Below, piece after piece: positions 1-10,189 of a stretch of 64,000 nucleotides of DNA (position 1 is the first letter of the stretch; every line of letters begins with the position of its first letter). The position numbers were made by a program, and so were the translations under genes. The stretch covers positions 8,719,278-8,783,277 of the forward strand of contig CM070720.1 of NCBI GenBank assembly GCA_036346275.1, in the 5' to 3' direction. This DNA is from Otatea glauca. Lineage: Eukaryota; Streptophyta; Magnoliopsida; Poales; Poaceae. The notes under the pieces were generated by a model that was not told where the DNA came from, did not search any database, and was given only the letters and a program-made list of their open reading frames with translations.

Positions 1-4
1 GTCA

Positions 5-130
5 ATGTCGGCTATTATTAATGAATTCTTCCCAAATCTCTCTGAGCCGACAGTAGACACTAACAGCGATTCAAGCGACGAGACTAACTCTACGGGGTAT
101 ACTAATACAAGTCTTGTAGATACTGATAAG
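5..130 (+). pseudogene. exon-like acidic Ser/Thr-rich stretch of the Tat antisense ORF
   Basis: An open stretch of 42 codons rich in Ser, Thr, Asp and Glu ends at a good splice-donor sequence (GATAAG|GTATTG). It lies on the plus strand, opposite to the retrotransposon's pol, and ahead of the larger antisense exon at 537. The ATG at position 5 may be internal, because the sequence is cut by the window edge. I infer that it belongs to the same multi-exon antisense transcript. Between 130 and 537 there are further donor and acceptor-like sites (for example acceptors before 258 and 430), but I could not join them in a clean frame. Confidence 0.35.
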
Positions 131-536
131 GTATTGGTTCGAATAATATTCCTTTATATATTGACTTTGCCAAACACATTTTCTTATTTCTCTTTTTACG
201 TTTTACGGACTAAAATTTGCCGCAAGAAGAAGTGATTTCGCCAATCAGTGTGTGCAGCGAAAAGGCCACTTTAGATGACTGGCCTCACAGGGTATACTTC
301 AGGTACCCTAGGAATTCAAAATCCGTCCTTATCGGACATTGAGAAAAAGCAACCAAGTAAGCATAAATATAATCGACTGATATTATTTCTTCGTTTTCCT
401 AACTGACCTTTAGCCGATTATATTTTCAGAAAAGAAGAAAACAAAGTACAACAAAGCTCCTGCAAAAAGGGGGTCCAAGCCCTTTAAGTAACTTATTTCT
501 CAAAACATCGGCTTATCCTATGTTTGCTTCTTTTAG

Positions 537-1399
537 CCGACACAGTCAGCTCAAGTTGCGAAGATTCTAGCCAATCTTCCCAAGATTTCAACTATGCAAC
601 TCTCTCCTCCACGGCCTGCACAGACAACTCCAGTTGCCGACCTGCCAGAGTTGTCTGACCCGACAAACTTGTTGGGTTTCTCCCTGGCCGACCTTGATGA
701 CCCTGAGGTCATGGCCACCGACCACGATGCCGATTTCAGAAAAATCCTCGAGGTTTCGAAGGAAGCATCCGCGGCCGTCACCTCTGCTCCGGGTATAAAA
801 GAAAGGCTCAACGAACTCTTCGGTTTGGTGATGAAGCCTCAATCGGAGATTCTAGCCAACAACCAATGGATCAGAGATGCCATGTCTGAAGTAGAAGCCA
901 ATCTACCTCTAGAAGCCATGGAAGCCCTCCTCAACGTCTGCCATCTAGACGATAGGAGATCTGAAGTGGAGGCAGCTCAGGCGAGGATAGCTCGGCGTGA
1001 AGCTCAAGAAGCCGTCGAAGATTACGGGCGAGCTAGTAGGCGATGCCAAGTCCAAGAAGCGAAGTTTGGCGTTGACAGGTGATGAAGACCACGAGGAATT
1101 CCCTTGGTCAGCTCGAATCGACTAAGAAGTTTCTCATGGAAGAGTTGGCCAAGACCGAACAGCTAATCACAGAAGGCCAACAAAATTTGGAGAAGACTTC
1201 GTCGGCTATCAAGGACCAGAAGCTTGTCATCGCAATGGCCGTAATCAGCGTCAAGAAACAAATGGCCAAGGTGGTGCCAGTGCCGGGAAGTGCAAAGGAC
1301 GACGATCGCATTATCGATGAAGTTCAAAATGTGATCGCAAAGGCCGCGGGTGCTCTGTCGGCTTTGGGCGCAACTCTTCCCGGTTCAGGCATCCAGTGA
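537..1399 (+). pseudogene. antisense ORF downstream of Tat pol, coiled-coil-rich C-terminal part
   Basis: The reading frame opens right after an acceptor-like TTTTAG at 531-536 and runs to a TGA at 1,080-1,082. It continues in a second frame from about 1,079 to a TGA at 1,397-1,399, which looks like a single one-base frameshift. The product is about 285 residues, charged and Ala/Glu/Lys-rich. Heptad-like helical stretches fall in the second half of each piece (for example around EVEAAQARIARREAQEAVED). Tat-lineage elements such as maize Grande are known to carry an extra ORF on the opposite strand between pol and the 3' LTR, and position and orientation here fit that. No catalytic motif is visible and the function is unknown. 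Its N-terminal exons would lie further left. Confidence 0.55.
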
Positions 1400-1588
1400 T
1401 CGATCGAAATGTAAAACTTTGTTGGTTGTTTTGGAATACTTCTCAGGATATTCTGTAACTCTTATAATCGGCTGTTTAACCGATTTTCATCTCGCTTACT
1501 AGTAGTTGTATCTTCTGAGTTTGCAATCCTTTCAGCCGATTAACAACATCGTGTTAATCTTGGCTTTCTGAACGTGATCCTTAGTCGG

Positions 1589-2191
1589 CTAGGCTCCAAC
1601 CCAAACGCTAGGATAATATTTCTTTAAATATTTCCCGTTAATAGCTTTAGGCAAAACATATCCTTCCAACGTTTCTATTACGTACGAATTTCCACTCACT
1701 AGCCGATTAACTTTATATGGTCCTTCCCATGTAGGTGACCATTTTTCGAATCGGTTATCTTTCGAACCAACAGGCAATATCGTTTTCCATACTAAATCGG
1801 CTTGATCGAAAGATTTAGGCATGACCTTTTTATTATACGCCCTTGCAACCCTGATCTTATTCCTTTTAAGCCGATCAAGTGTGGACAAACATAATTCCGC
1901 CAACTCATCCAAGTTTTCGATCATCGAATTGTTATAATCCTGAGCCGACAAACCGTTTTGTCTAGCCACTCGTATAGATTCAATGTTGATCTCCACAGGT
2001 AAAACGACTTCTTGACCATACACCAACTGGTAAGGTGAAAGCTTCGTTGCTCCGTGATAAACTAGCCGATACGCCCAAAGCGACTCTGATAGAGTTGAGT
2101 GCCAATTCCTCGGTTTTTCATCAATCTTTCTTTTGATCAACTTGATTAACGTTTTGTTGGACGACTCGGCTTGTCCGTTAGCCCTGAGCAT
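1589..2191 (-). pseudogene. Tat integrase, end of catalytic core plus C-terminal domain
   Basis: This 200-residue piece starts at the end of the integrase core. It carries the third catalytic residue (Glu in the NGQAESSNK motif near residue 5) and then the typical Ty3 C-terminal region, with an LxWGxYxV-like module (WEGPYKVNRLVSGNSYVIE) about 30 residues before the end. It is separated from the upstream core by a one-base insertion in a G run at about 2,180. It is the last pol domain: beyond its stop at 1,589 the strand changes to the antisense ORF. There is no chromodomain, as expected for Tat. Confidence 0.8.
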
Positions 2192-2477
2192 AGTATGGGG
2201 ATGAATTCAATAGTTTAATCCTCAGACTTGTCGCGTAACTCTGAAACTCATTAGACATGAACACCGTACCTTGATCGGTCGTAATTGTTTGTGGTATTCC
2301 AAACTGATGGACAATGTGCTCATTAACAAAACCGATGGCTTCGACACTGGTCACTTTCTTGAGTGGTATAGCTTCAAACCATTTAGAGAAATAATCGGTT
2401 GCGGCCAAAATAAATTTGTGGCCTTTACTTGAAGCAGGAAATATTTGGCCGATTACATCTATTCCCCAACCTCTCAA
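2178..2477 (-). pseudogene. Tat integrase catalytic core
   Basis: About 100 residues of the rve fold. The first catalytic Asp is in GWGIDVIG, the second in TTDQGTVF, and the end overlaps the next fragment that supplies the Glu. It is in a different frame from its neighbours: a missing base near 2,475 separates it from the zinc-binding part, and an extra G near 2,180 from the C-terminal part. The D,D,E triad is therefore present in the DNA but split over two frames. The start is simply where this frame opens; it is not a real initiation site. Confidence 0.78.
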
Positions 2478-2959
2478 CGGCCATGCTTAATAATTGGGTG
2501 CAAAGCTGATGCTGGCGCTAGTTGTATGTTGCCAAACTTTTGACAGGTCTGACATCCTTTATAATACTTGAAACGATCTTGTAGCATCGTCGGCCAAAAA
2601 TAACCTATTCGTCTAAGCATCCATTTCATCTTATGAGCCGATTGGTGAGAACCGCAAATGCCTTCATGTACTTCACCCATTGCTACCCGTGCTTCTTCGG
2701 CTCCAAAACATCTCAATAGCAATCCTTCCATCGTCCGATAATACAACGTATCGTCCATAACAATGTATTTTAAAGCTTGTTGCCTAATCTTGCGTTCTGT
2801 CGGTTTAGATGGATCAATCAGGTAATTCTTTATTTGCGTTCTCCAATCCACGACATCTACGCACATGACGGCTTTATTCACTAGCTCAGTTACCAGATAT
2901 CGGCCAAAGTCTTTGTACCCTGATGCCTGTTGAGCCAGGGCATTAGCTCTATCGTTCAA
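2474..2959 (-). pseudogene. end of archaeal-type RNase H and integrase zinc-binding domain (Tat)
   Basis: The first 20 residues are the tail of the second RNase H (NDRANALAQQASGY; the position that is often Asp in this motif is Asn). A linker of about 80 residues follows, then the integrase H2C2 zinc finger (HEGICGSHQ...CQTCQ) near residues 105-145. It stays in the same frame as the RNase H piece at 3,059-3,313 and is divided from it only by an in-frame stop. The frame is lost at 2,474 by a one-base deletion just before the integrase core. Confidence 0.78.
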
Positions 2960-3058
2960 TTCTCGAGGGACATGACTGATAGAAAATGATGTAAATGAGC
3001 CGATGATCTCGAAGCATTGCTCTAAATATTTTAACAGTACCTCATCTCGACATTGGTA

Positions 3059-3313
3059 TTATCCTTTTATTTGCTGTACAATTAACATACAATCCCCGTG
3101 TGCCTCAACCGCACTTACTCCGATGTTGTCTAATAATTTCAAACCCTTGAGCAACGCTTCATATTCTGCCTGATTATTTGAGCATCGACTGTTTAACCGA
3201 AATGCAAATTCAAAGTTATGCCCTTTGGGCGATATAAGCACTATGCCGATTCCATCGCCTTCTCTGCACACAGACCCATCAAAAAATAATTGCCAAGGGC
3301 CTACGGATACCAA
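3059..3313 (-). pseudogene. second (archaeal-type) RNase H of the Tat element
   Basis: This is the extra RNase H module that distinguishes Tat elements. Visible motifs are LFFDGSVCREGDGIG (first Asp), NNQAEYEALLKGL (Glu) and AHGDCMLIVQQIKG (second Asp). An in-frame TAA at 3,059-3,061 interrupts it. The same frame then continues through to the tail motif in the next fragment. Upstream, the same frame runs back through 3,314-3,487 with further stops (for example TAG near 3,376) to the canonical RNase H, so both RNase H domains belonged to one polyprotein. Confidence 0.8.
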
Positions 3314-3487
3314 GTCGGCAGTAGTGTCATGTCCTGTTATAAAATCGTCCAGAACTTGTCCCTTAACTGCTTTAGCCTATTCATAAATCAGGTCGAACTC
3401 TATCAAGGCATAAGCCCATTTGCCAAGTCGACCTCGTAATATCGGAGCTGATAACATATACTTTATAACATCATTTTACAGACTACT

Positions 3488-4885
3488 TTACAAGCCGATG
3501 CTAAAAATATAATGTCTTAGCTTTGTACATGAGAAATATAAAGACAAGCATAATTTCTCGATGAAAGGGTACCTGACTTCAGCATCAAGAAGGTATCGGC
3601 TTAAATAAAAGATAACCCTTTCCTTTCCATCGAATTCTTGTGCTAAAACAGACCCGATAGTCTCCTTTTCGGCCGATATATATAACCTGAATGGAATCCC
3701 TTTTCGCGGTGCAGCCAAAACCGGAGGATTGGCTAAATAGTTCTTAACGTCATCGAAAGCCTTTTGCTGATCGGCTCCCCATACAAACTCTTGATTATCC
3801 TTCATTTTCAACAGTGGGGTAAAGGCACGGATCCGACCGAATAGATTCGAGATAAACCTTCGGAGATAGTTAATTTTGCCGATCAACTTCTGCAATTCAT
3901 TTTTACATGTTGGTGGCAATGTGTCGACTATGGCTTTAACTCTTGCTTGATTGACTTTGATACCTCTTTCGTGTAACATAAAGTCCAAAAATTGCTTAGC
4001 CGACACGCCAAACGCACATTTGAAAGGATTCATCTTCAAGCCATGTGACCTTATGTTCTGGAAAACCTTTTCTAAATCGGCCAAATGCTGCCAGTCATCT
4101 GCAGACTTTACCACGACATCATCGATATATATCTCAACGATGTGACCAATTAAATTATGAAAAATCAGATTCATGGCTCGCTGGTATGTTGCCCTGGCAT
4201 TCTTTAAACCGAAAGTCATAACCGTCCACTCGAATAAACCTATGGCACCAGGACATCTAAAAGCTGTTTTAGGTATATCGGCTTCTGCCATGAATATCTG
4301 ATTGTATCCGGCATTCTCGTCCAGAAAATTTATGATCTTATTCCCTGATGCAGCATCGATAAGCATATCGGCTATTGGCATCGGGTATTCATATTTTGGT
4401 GTCGCTTTGTTTAAATCTCTAAAGTCGACACAAACTCGAAGTTTTCCGTTTTTCTTCATGACTGGAACAATGTTGGAAACCCATTCCGCATATCGGCAAG
4501 GCCTTATAAATTTAGCCTCCAACAATCGCTCTATTTCTTCTTTTATAATTTTATACGGTAGGATTAAAACGCCTAAGTCTTGTTTAAACGGCCGATAACC
4601 TTGCTTAATGGGTAGCCGATGTTCTACCAATTGTCGGCTTAAACTAGGCATCTCGTGATACTCCCAAGCAAAACAATCCTTATATTCTCTAAGAATTTCG
4701 ATTAACTTTTCTTTATATTTTACATCTAATTTCGCGCTAATAAACGTTGGTCTTTTTCTATCACCACTACCTATATCGACTTCTTCAAGCAGATCGGTGG
4801 ACATGAAGCCTTGACCCAACTTTTCAATCTCTTGAAAGTCTTCTATAGCCTCATAGCTAGCCGTTATTTGCCGATAGCTTTGCAT
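3488..4885 (-). pseudogene. Tat reverse transcriptase and canonical RNase H
   Basis: A 465-residue open stretch. The RT has WVSNIVPVMKKNGKLRVCVDFRDLN (about 135-160), the first catalytic Asp in NFLDENAGYNQ (about 189) and the YIDD box at about 253-256. The RT thumb follows, then the Ty3-type RNase H (LYISAEKETIGSVLAQ, near 390-410, to RHYIF). All key residues are visible. The ORF ends by an in-frame stop inside the RNase H end region. The start shown is where the frame opens after a frameshift from the protease side. Confidence 0.85.
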
Positions 4886-5223
4886 TTTGTCTTGTAATAC
4901 CTTTCTTGTTTTCTTGTCCCCATCGGCGCAACGCCGTTTGCTCGATCAAGCGTGCTGATCGACAACGATCGGCACAAGTCTGTTTTGCTCACGCAGATGA
5001 AATCGCGATCTTCTAGTGTTTTTCGATATGCATCCGGCTTCTTCATGTTGCCAATTTGCATCGAATCGCCATGGCAATATGAGCGATGTATCGGCGTGAC
5101 AATTTCAACTTCTTCTTCGTTCCACTGGACAAGCGCTTGATGCATAGTCGACGGGATGAAGCGGTTGGCGTGAATCAATCTCTTCCAAGCGAGCAGCGTA
5201 ATTTCCTTTGGCGTCAATAACAA
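4864..5223 (-). pseudogene. Tat protease-RT linker
   Basis: About 120 residues in a frame shifted relative to both neighbours. It contains the end of the aspartic protease fold (IHANRFIPSTMHQ) and the acidic linker that leads into RT. It overlaps the preceding fragment by about 120 bp and the RT fragment by about 20 bp. This is the signature of two compensating one-base indels in what was one long pol frame. Confidence 0.65.
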
Positions 5224-6544
5224 AAAACGCAGTCGGCAAAGTTTTACTGCCGACGATCAGTTCTGTAACCATGATGCCTTTGGCTTCTGTAGGATCGCCT
5301 GTGAAGTCATTTAAAACCATGTTAGTTTTAATCAAGTCTTCATTGGACTTACCCAGTTTCTTGCAAGTCGTATAGGGCATCAAGTTTACTGTGGCTCCAC
5401 CGTCTACCAGCATCCTTGATATCGGCTTCCCATTTATATACCCTTTCAGATATAATGGTTTCAGATGCCGATGATCATCTCTTGGTTTTTCAAAGATAGC
5501 GTTTTGAACGCCTGAACATGATTGAGTAAAAGTTTCTTTAGCCGACTCAGTTTTGATTTTGAATTCGGTTGGCAGTGTGAACACCATATTGATGTCCATT
5601 GGGGGTGTATCGTCCCTAATCATAGGAGAATCTAGATCATCTGCCGATTCAAAATCTTCCTCGGCTTGTTCCTTTTTTCTCCATTCTTTTTTGACAACCT
5701 TGACCGGATAAAGCTCATTGAAAGTCTCATCTCTCTGTTTTTTGGCGTCGGCTTCTCGGATATCCTGCATCCTTAGCCTCTGAAGCCATCTGCGCTGCGA
5801 TCGGCTAAGGCCAGATGGACACCACCTAGGCTTGGGCTCTATTGGCTTTCGTATCTGGCCAGCCAAATCTTCCTGGTTTGAATTGGGCCTTCGTGTTTCG
5901 ACCTGGTCCGGTACCTGGTTTAGTTCAGATATTCTTTCACGAACAGGCCTTCTGTAACCCTGGCCATGATCTCGAATCGGCCCAGATTGCCTATCTCTAG
6001 CCGATTGTCTTGGCCAATCGTCTCGGGGATAGTGCTCCATCGGACACGTATACGGTGATGGCAATACTACTCCACTTTCCCAGCAAAACTGCCAAAAGGG
6101 ACACCTTCTATGTGCTCTCTCCACATTTTCGGTGTGGTATAAATTATCCGACTGGCGAATAGGATATCGTGGTCGGCTATTCATTCTTTCATATTTCTCC
6201 ATCAATTGTGAAAACGTTGGTCCCGGTCTTTTAGCTGACTGCCTTGATGGTGATTTTTCAGCTTTGTACCATTTGCCCACCTGAGGATTTCCCTTGGGTT
6301 TAATGATTCTCGAATTTTTTCCTTCATGATCGGCTTCTATTTGTAATGAGCCGATTGTAATTTTTAACGTCTGGCCGCCGTTTGAATTCGATTGAATATT
6401 GACTTGCCGATCCTTCTTTGGCTTATCATGCATCGGCTCCTTTCCTTTAGCCGAACATTGAACCATGTTAATTGGGAATGGATCAGCGTCGACTTGCACG
6501 GTCGGCTCATCAGCAAATTTTAGCCGACCATCCTCAATAGCCAA
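5105..6544 (-). pseudogene. Tat gag C-terminal region and aspartic protease
   Basis: A 479-residue stretch, with the last roughly 40 residues out of frame. The first 330 residues are a low-complexity, Arg/Pro/Gln-rich tail between gag and protease. The protease active-site loop reads LVDGGATVNLMP, at about residues 378-390. Asp-Gly-Gly in place of Asp-Thr/Ser-Gly is usual in the Tat lineage. The flap/ILG-like segment (MVTELIVGSKTLPTAFFVID) follows. The frame matches the RT fragment. The ATG at 6,544 is probably internal, because gag-like sequence continues upstream. Confidence 0.75.
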
Positions 6545-6987
6545 CTGGATCTGTTGACGAAAAATATTGCAGTCGTTAGTATTGTGAGAAAAAGAAAGGT
6601 GCCACTTGCAATACCTGCGTTTTTTGATCTCGTCAGCCGATGGTATGACATGTCCCTCGGGTAACCGTATTATCTTTTCTTGTAATAATAGATCGAAAAT
6701 ACGATCACACTTGGAAACATCAAAGGCATACTTAACTTCCGACTTATTTCTAGTCGGCTTTAGCCAAAAAAGACTAGGGACTTCTTAGACCCTTTTACCC
6801 ATTCGGCTATATTTATTTCCGCTTCATCGTCTTCTGAAGAATTGCTTGGACAATAATCCACCATATTGACTTTAACTTTATCTTTTTCTTTATTGCTGTT
6901 ATTTTTAAATCTATCTTTGAACAATTATTATCTGGTAATCGGCTTTCCTGAGCCGATACACAATGAAGCAGATGGCTTAAATCGTTG
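6545..6987 (-). pseudogene. Tat gag, nucleic-acid-binding segment
   Basis: The minus strand here encodes, in broken frames, the Cys/His segment typical of Tat gag (CKWHLSFSHNTNDC, near 6,560-6,610) and acidic flanking sequence (NSSEDDEAEINIAEW, near 6,790-6,840). It ends at the insertion point of the solo LTR, where the target duplication CGTTG (6,983-6,987) lies. Gag resumes on the other side of that insertion at 8,632. Confidence 0.6.
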
Positions 6988-8626
6988 TGAAGGACCGAGA
7001 TGGCGAACAGAGGGGGGGGTGAATGGTCGCAAATAAATTTTCCCCAAAATACTCCAACAAAAACCTCGACAAGATCGCTCAAAGGAAATCGTGAAAAGCC
7101 CGAAAAACTAGACAACTATGTGTACCCCTAGCTTGCATGGATAAGTACCATAAAGTATGTGGGGATTTTTTAGTCACAATCCTGGTTGTCTAGTGTCCAA
7201 GATAAAGAGGAATCAATCAAACTCTTGCTTGTATAAAGGACATCAATTCAAATCACAAAAGTCACTTACAGAAAAGCAAAAGCAGAATTTCCAGAACTTG
7301 TCCTCAATTTGAACAGGAGGTTGGTGGGTTTCTGTAGCTCACAAAATTTTGAGAATTTTTCTCCCTATGAGAAACAGAGTTGTGAAGGACTCCACCAAAT
7401 TTCTCCACAAAAATCCATACAGAAAAAACAGGAGAAATCGAAGAACACAATCAGTCAAGAACTTCGAGAAGAAAATTTGGGGCTCGGTTTTCACCTCATG
7501 GCGCCCAAACGGTACAACACGAGAACTTCAAAAATTTTCTGCAGGTGTATATCACAGTTCCGCACCTCCTACAATAAGAATCTCATAAAAAGGATTTTTC
7601 TATATTTGTATAAAATTCAAATACTAAATGCTGCGCAAAGAACAAGTTCTGAACAAAGTTGGAACTTAAAAGAAAAGATGTTCTCTACTCAATCCAAGAG
7701 TGCAAAAGAGATGTAAAACCATATGAACACACTCTAAACATCCAAAATCAACAGCATTTAGAAGGAGGGGAGGCAAATCCAAATTGCGTGAAAGTAAATT
7801 GCGAGAATGTAATTGCGGGAAAGTAAATGCTGAATTTAAATTGCGTAAAGTAAGGACATAATGTAAATGCGCAAAATAAATTCAGAGAAGGATGGATAAA
7901 ACTTTCATTTCTGGAAGGAGAGGTTACAAAGCCTCACTTTCATGTGGGCAAAGCTCAAAGGAGTAGTCACAAACCTCAAAACCTTCAAGGGGAGAGGCTA
8001 CCCCTCCACCCCTATTTATACTACTCTTGGGCCACCTACCACCCTTAGATGAGTCCCTCAACCCTAGAGCACTCATCTAAGGGCTAGGATTAACCCACAC
8101 TCACAGCCATGCAAGGGCTAACCCAAAACCCACACACATACCGGGTTTTCTTGTACGGTTTTCAAAGCATACTACCTAGACCCGCTAACCTATCAACTAG
8201 ACCTCAATCCGACGGCCCTCATTGATCCACGCGGCATCTAGCTAGCATCATCTTCTTTCCTTGTCTTCTTGACTTGCCCGGACTCCGTCTCCGATCATCT
8301 TCCAGCGAACTCCCAACCGTCTGGACCTCCGACCTTCCTCGCCTAGTCCCGATCATCCTCCGCCTCACCATGACCTAGCACCGTCGCCCTGCAACCATCA
8401 AAGAAAAGGAAACAGATCACATAGCAATGCCCAAAATGATATGCAATAAACCATCCAACTCATCACTACCACGCCCATACGGCCGGTACTGCCACTCCTG
8501 GCAGAGACAACTCAAATTGCTTCATTTTGAAAATCAATCCAAATCAAACTCAAACTTGAGCACACCTTGCTCAAATAAAGTCAAAAACTCATAACAAACA
8601 TGGATGGACCTCCACATGGTCCTTCA
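6988..8626 (-). mobile_element. solo LTR of the TGAAGGACC (SIRE-related) family
   Basis: A 1,639-bp sequence that begins TGAAGGACC and ends GGTCCTTCA. It is flanked by the 5-bp duplication CGTTG (6,983-6,987 and 8,627-8,631) and has no internal region. It matches, over its full length, the two LTRs at 11,276-12,902 and 18,701-20,295. The promoter side (TATA-like GTATAAATAG, plus-strand 8,012-8,021) shows that the LTR is oriented on the minus strand. It interrupts the Tat gag. Compared with the other two copies it lacks both of their private deletions, so it represents the fuller form. Short open frames inside it are not genes. Confidence 0.9.
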
Positions 8627-8783
8627 CGTTGAACTCTTGCCCTCCAAATTTCTCTCTAAGTGGTGAAATTAATCCTTGAAAAGCCAAATCAGCAAACTGG
8701 TTATCGGGCAATGTGACACTAAAACATCGGTTTCTAGTTTCCCTGAACCTCTTAATGTAATCAGTTACGGATTCTCCAAATTT

Positions 8784-10091
8784 CTATCGAACAGAACTTA
8801 GGTCTGAAATCCTGAGTTCTAAACTGCCTGAGAAAAAATACTCGTGGAATCGGCTTTCCAAATCGTTCCATAAGTGGACCGAATTTGGAGGCAAACAAGT
8901 AAACCAAGTAAAGGCTACCCCAAACAGTGACAACGGGAACAGTCTTATTTTCAGTCCATCGGACTGAGCCGCTTCGCCGCATTGAGCTATAAAGCATCCG
9001 ATGTGTTCTAGAGTGGTAGTTGTATCATCACCAGAGAATTTTGTAAAATCTGGGACTCTGAAATTGTGAGGGTAAGGCATACAATCTATGTAATCAGGAT
9101 ACGGCTTTCTGTAGCCGATAACCTTCCCCTTCGGTTGTATGCCGAATTGGTCCCTTAAGATAGCGGAGATTTGGTCGGCCCAGTTTGCGTTATCGGCCAT
9201 TGGCACCGCAGGCCCCTGATAATGTTGATCATAGTTGGCATTCTGCCCCCCGAGTGCAAACTCGGTTTGCCAATTATGCTGAGCCGACGGCATACGAGTA
9301 TACTGATCATACCTATTATGCCTGGCTTGAGGTTCTGGTATTGGGACGAAAGGCTCTGAGTAAGTTACTACCCTATGCGGACCTGGATTTCTAAGCAGGG
9401 TAGGTTCATGTGGGTATCTTTAAGGCCCAATCGGCTGTGAAACCGATTGTGGAAAAGCATAGAATGGAGCCGACGGCGGCAGATTTGTTGATGCGTCTAA
9501 CTTAGCGGCTTCGGTGTATGCGTGGTAATGGCCCACCCCACTTGGTCGTGGGTCTCTAGGCAATATTATAGTGGGCTGAGTAGGCATCATGGTAGGGGGT
9601 GAGGTTATAGCCGATGGTTTAGGATCGGCTAGTGTGCTCTGCGTATTTTGGGCCACTGAAAAAACAGGATAGTTCGGCAGAGCTTGCAATGGGTCAAGCA
9701 GACTACCTGACAAGGCTAACTCCTGGGCTATAGTTTTAATACTATTTGCTATCATCGACTTAAGCGTTGTCACAAGAGCCAATGATTGGTTTATTAAGGC
9801 GTGGTGCACAGACTGATTAATCATAGCCGATAATTCGGCTTAAGCAGGCAGATATCGGCTTACCGGTTCTATGACACCCGCATCTCCCAGGGCGTTGACC
9901 GTCGGCAGGGCGGATTTTTGAGTGACGCCACGTCTAGTTTTCTGATAACAGCTTAGCATCATCTCCTCCAACGCAGTCTTCCGAGCTTCAATCTCTTGAC
10001 GTTGTTCTGCAGTCAAATCGTCCATTATTGGGACGATTATGGCTTCTGTGTTGAGATCGGATGGCGGAATCGACTTTCCTGACGAAGACAT
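8784..10091 (-). pseudogene. Tat gag polyprotein, N-terminal two-thirds
   Basis: The ATG at 10,091 opens a frame that runs 1.3 kb in a single phase. Only two in-frame stops interrupt it (at 9,840 and about 9,420). The Retrotrans_gag core lies at 8,784-9,293 (PDFTKFSGDDTTTTLEHIG, then AFTWFTCLPP and LWNDLESRFHEYF). The N-terminal part is Pro/Ser-rich with an early acidic helix (LTAEQRQEIEARKTALEEMM). The start is well supported: it sits about 100 bp inside the LTR end, directly after the GGTGGGAC leader motif. The capsid-like domain would continue across 8,632-8,783 but the frame is broken there. Confidence 0.78.
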
Positions 10092-10189
10092 GGTCCCACC
10101 GGGCGTGCCAAGAGTGTGTTGGCGTCAAAAACTTGACGTAGGGTTTCTGACAACAGGTTCAGAGCGTACCAGTCGATTTGACCTGTAAC

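Noticed and set aside
10089..10118. GGCACGCCCGGTGGGAC next to the Tat gag ATG as the primer-binding site
   Set aside because: It lies only a few bases from the gag ATG and I could not match it confidently to a tRNA 3' end. The inner LTR boundary is uncertain, so it was not listed as a primer-binding site.
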